The notes beneath the pieces are model-generated. The model was given only the letters and a program-made list of their open reading frames with translations, was not told the DNA's origin and searched no databases. The position numbers and the translations under genes are program-made. Positions 1 to 4,542 of a stretch of DNA of 5,600 bases are shown here, piece after piece (the stretch's first letter is position 1; each line of letters starts with the position of its first letter). Origin of the DNA: JAKSCF01 sp028279945 (lineage in GTDB: Bacteria; Bacillota; Clostridia; Peptostreptococcales; JAAYPU01); assembly GCA_028279945.1 (NCBI GenBank), contig JANQMT010000129.1, positions 1 to 5,600 of the forward strand. The letters are read 5' to 3'.

Positions 1-2
1 TT

Positions 3-53
3 ATAGGCATTATACTGATAGCAAAAGGATATTTTGACAAAAAGAATTTTTAA
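3..53 (+). CDS. Possible C-terminal end of a membrane protein (partial)
   Basis: The frame beginning at base 3 reads IGIILIAKGYFDKKNF and stops at TAA 51-53. A short run of hydrophobic residues followed by an aromatic/lysine-rich tail is a common end for an integral membrane protein, with the last helix followed by a cytoplasmic tail. Only 16 codons are visible, so no family can be named and the reading frame could be fortuitous. The alternative frames stop within the first few codons or look less protein-like. No clear terminator hairpin follows. Confidence 0.3.
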   Translation: MGIILIAKGYFDKKNF

Positions 54-330
54 GTAAAATGAGCAAAACGCAGGGTTTGCCAAAATTAGAGTAAAACAGC
101 AATTATCTCAAAAAATAAAAAAGAACTAAATTCATAATAGGTCAGTTTTTGTGTCAAATAAATATCACAAACATAAAAGTTATTTAATCATGCAAAACCA
201 TTAAAACCGCTTCACCAATCTTTTTTCATCTAAATATCACAGTACTTCTCCTTCCCCTCTGGAGCTGCGGACTTCAAAATGTCTCATCACAATTCCCATT
301 TTATCTATAATTACTATATATATCAGTTTT
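54..330. other. AT-rich intergenic stretch, no gene seen
   Basis: No supported gene, RNA or strong hairpin was found in these 277 bases. A TTGACA hexamer at 34-39 followed by TAAAAT at 55-60 has a short 15-base spacer and is only a weak promoter candidate. The plus frame that continues into the WYL remnant is open from base 214 to 330, but its translation does not resemble the regulator family, so the homologous part appears to begin near 331. Confidence 0.4.
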
Positions 331-447
331 ATATCTTGGATTTTGGGATTCGGGGATAAGGCAAAGGTTATAAAACCATTTGATTTGGCTGATGAAATAA
401 AGGAAAAGGCAAAAAAAATTATTTTAATTTATGAACATGACATATAG
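331..447 (+). pseudogene. 3' remnant of a WYL-domain transcriptional regulator (copy A)
   Basis: The plus frame 331-447 is open to TAG 445-447 and reads as a WYL-domain C-terminus. ISWILGFGDKAKVIKP is followed by a lysine/glutamate-rich helix ending in IILIYEHDI. Known WYL (YafY-like) regulators end with a comparable pattern: an 'ILSFG...VLEP' strand-turn, then a helix ending near a tyrosine. Only about 38 codons are recognisable. The helix-turn-helix and the rest of the WYL domain are absent and the sequence before 331 is not recognisably homologous. The gene is therefore a fragment, left just upstream of the operator and DUF3795 gene it probably once controlled. The family assignment rests on a short segment. 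Confidence 0.55.
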
Positions 448-457
448 TTGTCATGTT
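434..457. promoter_or_regulatory. Perfect 9-bp-arm palindrome, probable operator (copy A)
   Basis: AACATGACA (434-442) and TGTCATGTT (449-457) are exact reverse complements separated by six bases, TATAGT. The site overlaps the stop codon of the WYL remnant and lies 35 bases before the DUF3795 start codon. TTGTCA at 448-453 with TATAAA at 469-474 (15-base spacer) is a possible but short-spaced promoter, so a protein bound here would cover the -35 region. No T-run follows, so a terminator is unlikely. That the cognate factor is a WYL-type regulator is an inference from the adjacent gene fragment. Confidence 0.65.
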
Positions 458-492
458 GGGTGTGGTAATATAAAGCTAAAAGGTGGTTATAT

Positions 493-774
493 ATGATTGA
501 GTCAAGATGTGGTCTGATATGTAGTGAATGTTCTTATAAAGAACCATGCAATTGCGGCGGATGTATAGAAACAAATGGGCATCCCTTTCATGGAGAGTGT
601 CCTGTAGCTGTATGCTGTCAGAATAAAGGGTATGATAATTGCGGCCAGTGTGAAGAATTGCCTTGCAAACTGCTTTATTCTTACTCATTCCTTGATAAGG
701 AGCATGGTGATAATCCTCCTGGTGAAAGGATTGAGCAATGCAGAAGATGGGCAAAAGAAGGGAGTAATAGCTAG
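493..774 (+). CDS. DUF3795 family cysteine-rich protein (copy A)
   Basis: This is a 93-residue protein with thirteen cysteines, of which C6, C10, C13, C19, C21 and C24 form a dense N-terminal cluster. C36, C41, C42, C50, C53, C58 and C83 follow. The opening ESRCGLICSECSY is the signature start of DUF3795 proteins, small proteins presumed to bind metal and of unknown function. Start: ATG 493 is preceded by AGGTGG at 481-486 with six bases between. No signal peptide or membrane segment is seen, so it is cytoplasmic. The stop at 772-774 lies three bases before the AlkZ-related gene, indicating one transcript. It differs from copy B by I2V, N28K, N49H and E78A plus the last few residues. Six of the ten base changes are silent, suggesting both copies stay under selection. 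Confidence 0.85.
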   Translation: MIESRCGLICSECSYKEPCNCGGCIETNGHPFHGECPVAVCCQNKGYDNCGQCEELPCKLLYSYSFLDKEHGDNPPGERIEQCRRWAKEGSNS

Positions 775-777
775 TAT

Positions 778-1464
778 ATGACACAATTATTAAGATATGA
801 AGATTTTATAAACAGAGTTGATGAGCTTGGGTTTATGTCATTGTCTAATATTTTGCCGGGTCTGCCATCTCTGTCAACAGAAACTCCTAAAAAAAACTGG
901 CATACCGGTGATCCTGATACTGACCCCTGGTGCTGGAAAGATAAAACTGCTGAGGAAAAACGTCTGGCATTCGGTTGCATTCTTGGCGGGCATAAGGGTT
1001 TTGTATCAGCGCGTATGTACTCAATTTTTTATACTGCTTACCATCCTGAGGACCATATGGAAGAGAGAAGAGCATCAGGGCATGTAAGTCAGATGATGTG
1101 GAATTTATGGCAGCTTTTTGAAGAGAACACCATGCTAAATACAAGTGATATAAGAAGAGAGATGGGAGTTACATTAAAAAATGGCGGCAGCAAAGTTGAT
1201 AGGGCTATAAAGGAATTGCAGCAGCAATATTATATTACCATTGCTGGAAGCAGACGGAAAAAGAACAAATATGGCGAGCCTTATGGTTGGCCAGCTAATG
1301 TGTATGATAAGGTGGAGGGCTGGGTTCCAGTAGAATGGATGAAGCTTAATCAAGGCTTAAGCTCTGAGAAAGCAAAAGAGATAATACTTGATAATGGGAT
1401 TACTATAAGTGAAAATATTAGCCGTAAAGTGTTGTCTAAAACTCTAGTACTCTGTAACACATGA
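778..1464 (+). CDS. AlkZ-related protein (putative winged-helix DNA-repair relative)
   Basis: This 228-residue cytoplasmic protein matches my recollection of the clostridial 'AlkZ-related' family. Hallmarks are GFMSLS near residue 18, WHTGDPDTDPWCWKD at about 41-55, a YGWP motif at about 169-172 and a lysine-rich turn before it. AlkZ/YcaQ enzymes are winged-helix DNA glycosylases that unhook interstrand crosslinks and bulky N7-alkylated bases. This relative is far shorter than AlkZ (about 400 residues), and I cannot point to the catalytic glutamine motif, so glycosylase activity is unproven. ATG 778 follows GAAGGGAG at 757-764 and lies three bases after the DUF3795 stop, so the pair is probably co-transcribed from the palindrome-controlled promoter. 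The C-terminal ~15 residues, just before the palindromic repeat, are not ones I recognise as conserved. Confidence 0.65.
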   Translation: MTQLLRYEDFINRVDELGFMSLSNILPGLPSLSTETPKKNWHTGDPDTDPWCWKDKTAEEKRLAFGCILGGHKGFVSARMYSIFYTAYHPEDHMEERRASGHVSQMMWNLWQLFEENTMLNTSDIRREMGVTLKNGGSKVDRAIKELQQQYYITIAGSRRKKNKYGEPYGWPANVYDKVEGWVPVEWMKLNQGLSSEKAKEIILDNGITISENISRKVLSKTLVLCNT

Positions 1465-1465
1465 G

Positions 1466-1595
1466 ATTAAGGGTTAAATTGCTGTAGATTTTTTCGTATT
1501 ACAAGGCGGAGGGATTGATTTTGAGGAATACTGACGTATTCCGATTGACGACAACGAAGTAATAAGGAAAAATATGCTGCAATTCAACCCTTAAT
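1466..1595. repeat. 130-bp imperfect palindromic element, REP/MITE-like
   Basis: The outer 37 bases (1466-1502) pair with the outer 37 at the other end (1559-1595) at 31 positions. ATTAAGGGTT is perfectly mirrored at the ends, and the centre holds GGAATAC/GTATTCC (1525-1531 and 1536-1542) around a four-base loop. The middle arms are poorly matched. It begins two bases after the AlkZ-related stop, so in the mRNA it would fold into a long cruciform-like stem-loop that could stabilise the 3' end. There is no ORF inside. It resembles the dispersed palindromic repeats seen many times per genome in Clostridia. That it is multicopy is from memory, since there is one copy here. Confidence 0.7.
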
Positions 1596-1625
1596 TTTAC
1601 AGGTTCTTATATTAAAAAAGGAGTT

Positions 1626-1802
1626 TCATATGAACACATTGGAATCAGTATTCTTGAATTTTTTGATCCTGATTTGTTCGCCAATCTGGAATAGGAAATA
1701 AAGTAGGTTATACCCCATCTTCTCCCGAACCACGCGGTCTGCCATCTTCACTGCACCTACGATTAGCAGCATTGTGAAATCGTCCATATTAGATACCTTC
1801 AT
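1626..1802 (-). CDS. Small hypothetical ORF (58 codons, uncertain)
   Basis: The minus frame from ATG 1802 to TGA 1626 encodes 58 residues. A second ATG at 1787 has AAGGT (minus strand) a few bases upstream and would give 53 residues. The N-terminal half (DDFTMLLIVGAVKMADRVV) looks protein-like, with a hydrophobic stretch and then an amphipathic basic segment, and the C-terminus is lysine-rich. I do not recognise the family. It lies downstream of the M20 remnant on the same strand, with about 75 bases between. It may be a gene fragment or a chance frame. Confidence 0.25.
   Translation of the reverse strand: MKVSNMDDFTMLLIVGAVKMADRVVREKMGYNLLYFLFQIGEQIRIKKFKNTDSNVFI
1630..1701 (+). CDS. Tiny ORF with a strong ribosome binding site, possibly a decayed gene start
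   Basis: ATG 1630 is preceded by AAGGAG at 1618-1623 with six bases between, which is nearly ideal. The frame gives only 23 residues before TAA 1699-1701. A one-base frame change after codon 9 would instead read EFFDPDLFANLE, which looks more like folded-protein sequence. The stretch may therefore be the frameshifted 5' end of a lost gene. It overlaps the opposite-strand ORF at 1626-1802, and at most one of the two is likely to be real. Confidence 0.25.
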   Translation: MNTLESVFLNFLILICSPIWNRK

Positions 1803-1856
1803 TTCGGGTCATTATTCGTTGTGCTACTCTTTTAAATAATCCATTCATGATCCATG

Positions 1857-1874
1857 CTTATTACGTATAATAAG
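1857..1874. repeat. Short perfect hairpin after the M20 remnant
   Basis: CTTATTA (1857-1863) and TAATAAG (1868-1874) form a seven-base perfect stem with the loop CGTA, starting five bases beyond the stop codon of the minus-strand M20 remnant. The stem is AT-rich and no T-run follows on either strand, so a terminator role is weak. It may only help to end or stabilise the transcript. Confidence 0.35.
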
Positions 1875-1878
1875 TGAA

Positions 1879-2376
1879 TCAATTCTTTCTTCTGCTTAAT
1901 ATTTCAAATAAAAAAGATGACATTGTTTTAACTCCAAATACCATGCAATCTTCATCTATATCAAATGTGGATGTGTGATTCCAAGCTTTTATACCTTTGT
2001 CTAAATTAGCTGAACCCAAAAAGAAAAATAATCCCGATAATTCGTTTTGAAAACATGAAAAATCATCCGTCCCATGCGGCGGTGACTTATAAGGTTTATC
2101 ATTTTCTTCTTGCAAAGCACAAGCATCCATGTCAGCGCGCCATGCTATTGTCGCTCCTTTTTTCGCACCATTTAATATTCCAACAACGCCATAACCACCT
2201 ATATTGTTCTGCACTTCTATTCCTAGCGCATTAAGCTTTTCGGAGATGAAACTACTGGTTTCTTTTTCTTCACCTGGCAATTCGGGATACATATGAAGAT
2301 GCCTACGTGTATTTATCACATTTTCCGTAATTTCTTCCGCTTTTTTAGATATTAACATATGGATATTTTTACTCAT
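1879..2376 (-). pseudogene. M20D amidohydrolase with an internal in-frame deletion
   Basis: The 165-residue product joins the two ends of an M20D N-acyl-amino-acid/hippurate-type amidohydrolase, whose intact members have about 390 residues. The N-terminal part carries RRHLHMYPELPGEE (24-37) and WRADMDACALQE (79-90). After KPYKS (94-98) it jumps to GTDDFSCF and LSGLFFFLGS (113-122), then NHTSTFDIDED (133-143). The HACGHDGH metal motif, the double glutamate, the next metal histidine and the dimerisation domain are missing, roughly 220 residues. Only the last ligand, the His of NHTSTF, remains, so activity is very unlikely. Start: ATG 2376 is chosen over ATG 2424 because AGGCGG (minus strand, 2388-2383) sits six bases upstream. 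The frame is intact across the deletion. Confidence 0.85.
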
Positions 2377-2426
2377 ACAACACCGCCTAATATAAAACAT
2401 ACCGAATAATTCATTCAGAATCATGG

Positions 2427-2492
2427 TTATTTTATTTTTTTTGATAAGTAGAGCACTAAATCATCATTCAGTTTTACTTTCTCTGTATCCAT
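2427..2492 (-). CDS. Possible 21-residue ORF upstream of the M20 remnant
   Basis: On the minus strand ATG 2492 has GGAG nine bases upstream, and the frame runs to TAA 2429-2427, giving MDTEKVKLNDDLVLYLSKKIK. The charged, helical composition is protein-like, but 21 codons prove little. It ends about 50 bases before the M20 start and would be on the same transcript. It may be a leader ORF or the truncated start of another gene. I do not recognise it. Confidence 0.2.
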   Translation of the reverse strand: MDTEKVKLNDDLVLYLSKKIK

Positions 2493-2611
2493 ACTACACA
2501 TCTCCAATGGTTTTGTTTATATTTATATTGTACCATTATTGACGCCAAATAGTAACAAGTATAATTGTTTCAGTTCAGCTTGAAATAATTGATCCCAAAG
2601 TATAGTATATG

Positions 2612-2730
2612 ATATCTTGGGTTTTGGGATTCAGGCATTAAGGCAAAGGTTATAAAAAACAGTTGATTTGGCTGATGAAATAAAGGACAAGGCAAAAAAA
2701 ATTATTTTAATTTATGAACATGACATATAG
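2612..2730 (+). pseudogene. 3' remnant of a WYL-domain regulator, frameshifted (copy B)
   Basis: This segment is homologous to the remnant at 331-447. Here the frame ISWVLGF runs into a stop (TAA in GCATTAAGG), and extra bases near 2640 and 2661 break the frame. The last part (VDLADEIKDKAKKIILIY and EHDI) is still readable up to TAG 2728-2730. The break shows that this copy has no coding role left, while the palindrome overlapping its end stayed unchanged. Confidence 0.55.
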
Positions 2731-2740
2731 TTGTCATGTT
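2717..2740. promoter_or_regulatory. Perfect 9-bp-arm palindrome, probable operator (copy B)
   Basis: AACATGACA (2717-2725) and TGTCATGTT (2732-2740) are identical to the site in copy A, including the six-base spacer. It precedes the second DUF3795 gene at the same distance (35 bases to the ATG). Exact conservation while the flanking regulator fragment accumulated frameshifts argues that the site is functional, though recent duplication alone could also explain it. Confidence 0.65.
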
Positions 2741-2775
2741 GGGTGTGGTAATATAAAGCAAAAAGGTGGTTATAT

Positions 2776-3060
2776 ATGGTTGAGTCAAGATGTGGTCTGA
2801 TATGTAGTGAATGTTCTTATAAAGAACCATGCAATTGCGGCGGGTGTATAGAAACAAAGGGGCATCCTTTTCATGGAGAGTGTCCTGTAGCTGTATGCTG
2901 TCAAAATAAAGGGTATGATCATTGCGGCCAGTGTGAAGAATTGCCCTGCAAACTGCTTTATTCTTACTCATTCCTTGATAAGGAGCATGGTGATAATCCT
3001 CCTGGGGCAAGGATAGAGCAATGCAGAAGATGGGCAAAAAAGGAGAATACATATGAGTAA
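2776..3060 (+). CDS. DUF3795 family cysteine-rich protein (copy B)
   Basis: This 94-residue paralogue is identical to the protein at 493-774 apart from I2V, N28K, N49H, E78A and the last five to six residues. All thirteen cysteines are kept, including C6, C10, C13, C19, C21 and C24, consistent with an intact metal-binding fold. ATG 2776 has AGGTGG at 2764-2769. The stop at 3058-3060 overlaps the start of the split-barrel gene by eight bases, so the two are translationally coupled. The function of the family is not established. Its partner gene here differs from that of copy A. Confidence 0.85.
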   Translation: MVESRCGLICSECSYKEPCNCGGCIETKGHPFHGECPVAVCCQNKGYDHCGQCEELPCKLLYSYSFLDKEHGDNPPGARIEQCRRWAKKENTYE

Positions 3061-3478
3061 TGAATTAATTTCAAAAGCGGTAATTATAATGAAGAATGCA
3101 GATGTTGCTACTATAGCCAAAATCGATGATAAGGGATATCCGAGGGCTTCAACAATCTCAAATATTAAAACTGATGGAGTTAAAACAGTATGGTTTTCAA
3201 CTGGATTAAAGTCCAGCAAAGTAAAATTCTTTTCACAGAACAATAAAGCGAGTGTCTGTTATCGTGATGGGGGGAATAATATCACTTTGACAGGTACTAT
3301 TGAAGTCCTAACTGACCCTGAACTAAAAAAACAATTATGGCTGGACTGGTTTATAAATCACTTTCCTGGTGGAGTTTCCGATCCTAATTATTGTATTTTG
3401 AAGTTTACGACCAGTGAAGCTGTTTTTTGGATAGACAATAAATATGAAGAAATGCAAGTATTATGCGAATCAATTTGA
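3053..3478 (+). CDS. Pyridoxamine 5'-phosphate oxidase-like FMN-binding split-barrel protein
   Basis: This 141-residue cytoplasmic protein has the layout of the small general-stress branch of the PNPOx-like family. A helix (ELISKAVIIMKN, 4-15) is followed by the strand pair VATIAKIDDKGYPRAS (18-33), then TVWFSTG (45-51), SKVKFF and KASVCY (55-70), ITLTGTIEVL (77-86), and a terminal EAVFWI strand (122-127). Such proteins bind flavin (FMN or F420-like) and reduce or sequester small molecules. True PNP oxidase activity is unlikely at this length. ATG 3053 follows AAGGAG at 3040-3045 and overlaps the DUF3795 stop, so it belongs to the palindrome-controlled operon. No terminator is obvious after the stop. 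The substrate is unknown. Confidence 0.8.
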   Translation: MSNELISKAVIIMKNADVATIAKIDDKGYPRASTISNIKTDGVKTVWFSTGLKSSKVKFFSQNNKASVCYRDGGNNITLTGTIEVLTDPELKKQLWLDWFINHFPGGVSDPNYCILKFTTSEAVFWIDNKYEEMQVLCESI

Positions 3479-3509
3479 CCTAATATTAGAAAAATTTGCA
3501 AAGAAATAA

Positions 3510-3538
3510 TTGCATGAATTTAACATTTGTGCTATCAT
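3510..3538 (+). promoter_or_regulatory. SigA-type promoter with extended -10
   Basis: TTGCAT (3510-3515) and TATCAT (3533-3538) are separated by exactly 17 bases, and the -10 is preceded by TGC, an extended -10 element. Transcription would begin near 3545, giving a leader of about 425 nt before the methyltransferase start at 3970. It is the best promoter in the window. Confidence 0.6.
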
Positions 3539-3770
3539 TTAAATGAAATTATTGAAAGTGAGGTAGTCCAATGTCAGCGAATGCTTAACTTGTTGCAATT
3601 TAATATTAACTGAATAAAGCAATGTGTTTACCTTTGAAGGATTTTTTTGTTATGCTTTTTTCGGTTTATCAAGTTAAGAATAGCGGTATTTTCAACCTTG
3701 CTAAAGTAATAATATCAATCTAAGTAGACAGACCAAAGGAAAAAAGAGATGTCTTTTTAGGTGTTGTTAC

Positions 3771-3833
3771 ATGGATTATGAAAGAGTAAATAATGTGATG
3801 CCGTGCTTAGCTGCACGGTATGTTTGTCCTTGA
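3771..3833 (+). CDS. Putative 20-residue leader peptide
   Basis: ATG 3771 is preceded by AGGTG (3759-3763) with seven bases between, and the frame runs to TGA 3831-3833. The peptide reads MDYERVNNVMPCLAARYVCP. Its middle codons form a hairpin, CCGTGC (3801-3806) and GCACGG (3813-3818). A ribosome stalled on the peptide would disrupt this hairpin. Placement between promoter and terminator fits a regulatory leader peptide. No known leader peptide is recognised. Confidence 0.4.
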   Translation: MDYERVNNVMPCLAARYVCP

Positions 3834-3897
3834 ACCGTTGGTGTTTAGTCTTTCTAATATAAACTCAAAATAAGACTTTTTATCCATTGTGTATGAG

Positions 3898-3938
3898 ACT
3901 GCAGGTAGAATACTTTTGCTATTCACCTGCAGTTTTTT
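3898..3938 (+). terminator. Intrinsic terminator inside the leader (attenuator)
   Basis: ACTGCAGGT (3898-3906) pairs with ACCTGCAGT (3925-3933), and after a single bulged A (3907) GAATA (3908-3912) pairs with TATTC (3920-3924), leaving a seven-base loop. Six T residues follow (3933-3938). It sits only 13 bases before the AAAGGAGG of the methyltransferase gene, so it must be read through for expression and is best explained as an attenuator. Confidence 0.75.
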
Positions 3939-3969
3939 GTTTGCAGATTTTAAAGGAGGCATAACTAAA

Positions 3970-4542
3970 TTGATTATAAATACGACTATTAAGGATATTG
4001 GAATACAATTAAAAACTGTGGAAAAATTATTTTCTCCTACTAGTGTTGATAGAGGAACACTCGCGATGCTGTCAGTAATAGATTTAAAAGATGATGATAA
4101 AGTACTTGATTTGGGATGCGGATACGGTGTAGTTGGAATATATGCTGCAAAAATAATTGGTTCTCATAATGTGGTTATGACAGACATTGATGAGATGGCA
4201 GTAAAATTAGCGAAAGGGAATGCACAATTAAATGGTGTGAGTAAAATCAGGATTGTTCAGGGAGATGCCTATGACTCTGTAGAAGATAATGACTTTACAG
4301 TAATACTTGTAAATCCTCCATATCATGCGGATTTCTCAGTGCCAAAAAGATTTATAGAAAAAGGCTTTAACAGGCTTCATATTGGTGGAAAGATGTATAT
4401 GGTCACTAAACGTAAAAAATGGTATAAGAATAAGCTGATATCAATATTTGGCGGTGTTAAAATTCACCATATAGATGGATATTACGTGTTTGAAGCTCAA
4501 AAAAAGAAAATTTCATATGCAATGAAAGGGGTCGAAAAATGA
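3970..4542 (+). CDS. RsmC-like class I SAM-dependent methyltransferase
   Basis: This 190-residue Rossmann-fold methyltransferase has motif I VLDLGCGYGVVG at 45-56, the acidic end of strand 2 at D72 (MTDID) and NPPYH at 115-119. The NPPY signature is that of enzymes methylating exocyclic amino groups. Together with LFSPTSVDRGT (20-30) it resembles RsmC/YbxB, which act on guanine N2 of small-subunit rRNA. The true substrate is unknown. TTG 3970 is chosen because AAAGGAGG (3952-3959) lies ten bases upstream. The in-frame ATG 3889 would make the attenuator hairpin coding and add a non-homologous N-terminus. The stop overlaps the ATPase start (ATGA, 4539-4542). Attenuated expression next to an ABC exporter gene suggests a role in drug resistance or self-protection, but this is inference. 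Confidence 0.75.
   Translation: MIINTTIKDIGIQLKTVEKLFSPTSVDRGTLAMLSVIDLKDDDKVLDLGCGYGVVGIYAAKIIGSHNVVMTDIDEMAVKLAKGNAQLNGVSKIRIVQGDAYDSVEDNDFTVILVNPPYHADFSVPKRFIEKGFNRLHIGGKMYMVTKRKKWYKNKLISIFGGVKIHHIDGYYVFEAQKKKISYAMKGVEK

Larger units (their letters stand above)
331..756 (+). repeat. Direct repeat copy A (regulator tail, operator, DUF3795 gene)
   Basis: This segment matches 2612-3039 almost base for base. The offset is 2281 at the left end and 2283 after two single-base indels. Across the coding part (493-756) I count about ten substitutions in 264 bases. The homology starts at ATATCTTGG and ends within GGGCAAAA, near the end of the DUF3795 gene, so the unit holds a regulator 3' end, a palindrome, a ribosome binding site and nearly a whole gene. 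No insertion-sequence ends flank it. The copies enclose about 1.85 kb and could recombine to delete 2.28 kb. Confidence 0.93.
2612..3039 (+). repeat. Direct repeat copy B (regulator tail, operator, DUF3795 gene)
   Basis: This is the second copy of the segment at 331-756, in the same orientation. Differences include two one-base insertions in the regulator fragment and about ten substitutions in the coding part. Homology fades after GGGCAAAA, where copy A goes on to the AlkZ-related gene and copy B to the split-barrel gene. The palindrome and ribosome binding site are identical in both copies. Confidence 0.93.
3545..3969 (+). promoter_or_regulatory. Long structured leader of the methyltransferase operon
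   Basis: About 425 bases lie between the promoter and the methyltransferase with no long gene. The stretch holds a five-codon ORF, ATG 3571 to TAA 3588 (MSANA), with AGTGAGGT six bases upstream. It also holds a nine-base perfect inverted repeat, CTTAACTTG 3584-3592 with CAAGTTAAG 3670-3678, whose left arm overlaps that ORF's stop. Other parts are T-runs at about 3642-3662, a possible three-codon ORF at 3749 with AAAGGA upstream, a 20-codon ORF at 3771, a weak hairpin AGTCTT 3847-3852/AAGACT 3872-3877, and a strong terminator at 3898-3938. AGTCT (3847-3851) could alternatively pair with AGACT (3896-3900), which would invade the terminator stem. This suggests transcription attenuation coupled to leader translation, but the pairings are by eye. 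Confidence 0.5.

Noticed and set aside
434..457. Palindrome as a terminator for the WYL remnant
   Set aside because: No T-run follows, and the sequence after it leads directly to a ribosome binding site and gene start, so an operator is more likely.
476..784. Minus-strand ORF of 102 codons opposite DUF3795 copy A (and its twin at 2702-3052)
   Set aside because: Antisense shadow of the cysteine-rich gene. It is present in both copies only because the DNA is duplicated, and it has no supporting ribosome binding site.
818..1144. Alternative-frame ORFs over the AlkZ-related gene (818-1087 plus, 887-1144 minus)
   Set aside because: They lie inside a gene with clear family motifs, have no ribosome binding site, and have unconvincing composition.
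331..3039. The direct repeats as ends of a composite transposon
   Set aside because: The repeats contain no transposase, have no inverted ends, and carry a regulator fragment and a small gene, so simple segmental duplication fits better.
3889..3969. Upstream ATG start that would lengthen the methyltransferase by 27 residues
   Set aside because: It lies in the leader and would make the terminator hairpin coding. The ribosome binding site AAAGGAGG is placed for TTG 3970, and the extension resembles no methyltransferase N-terminus.
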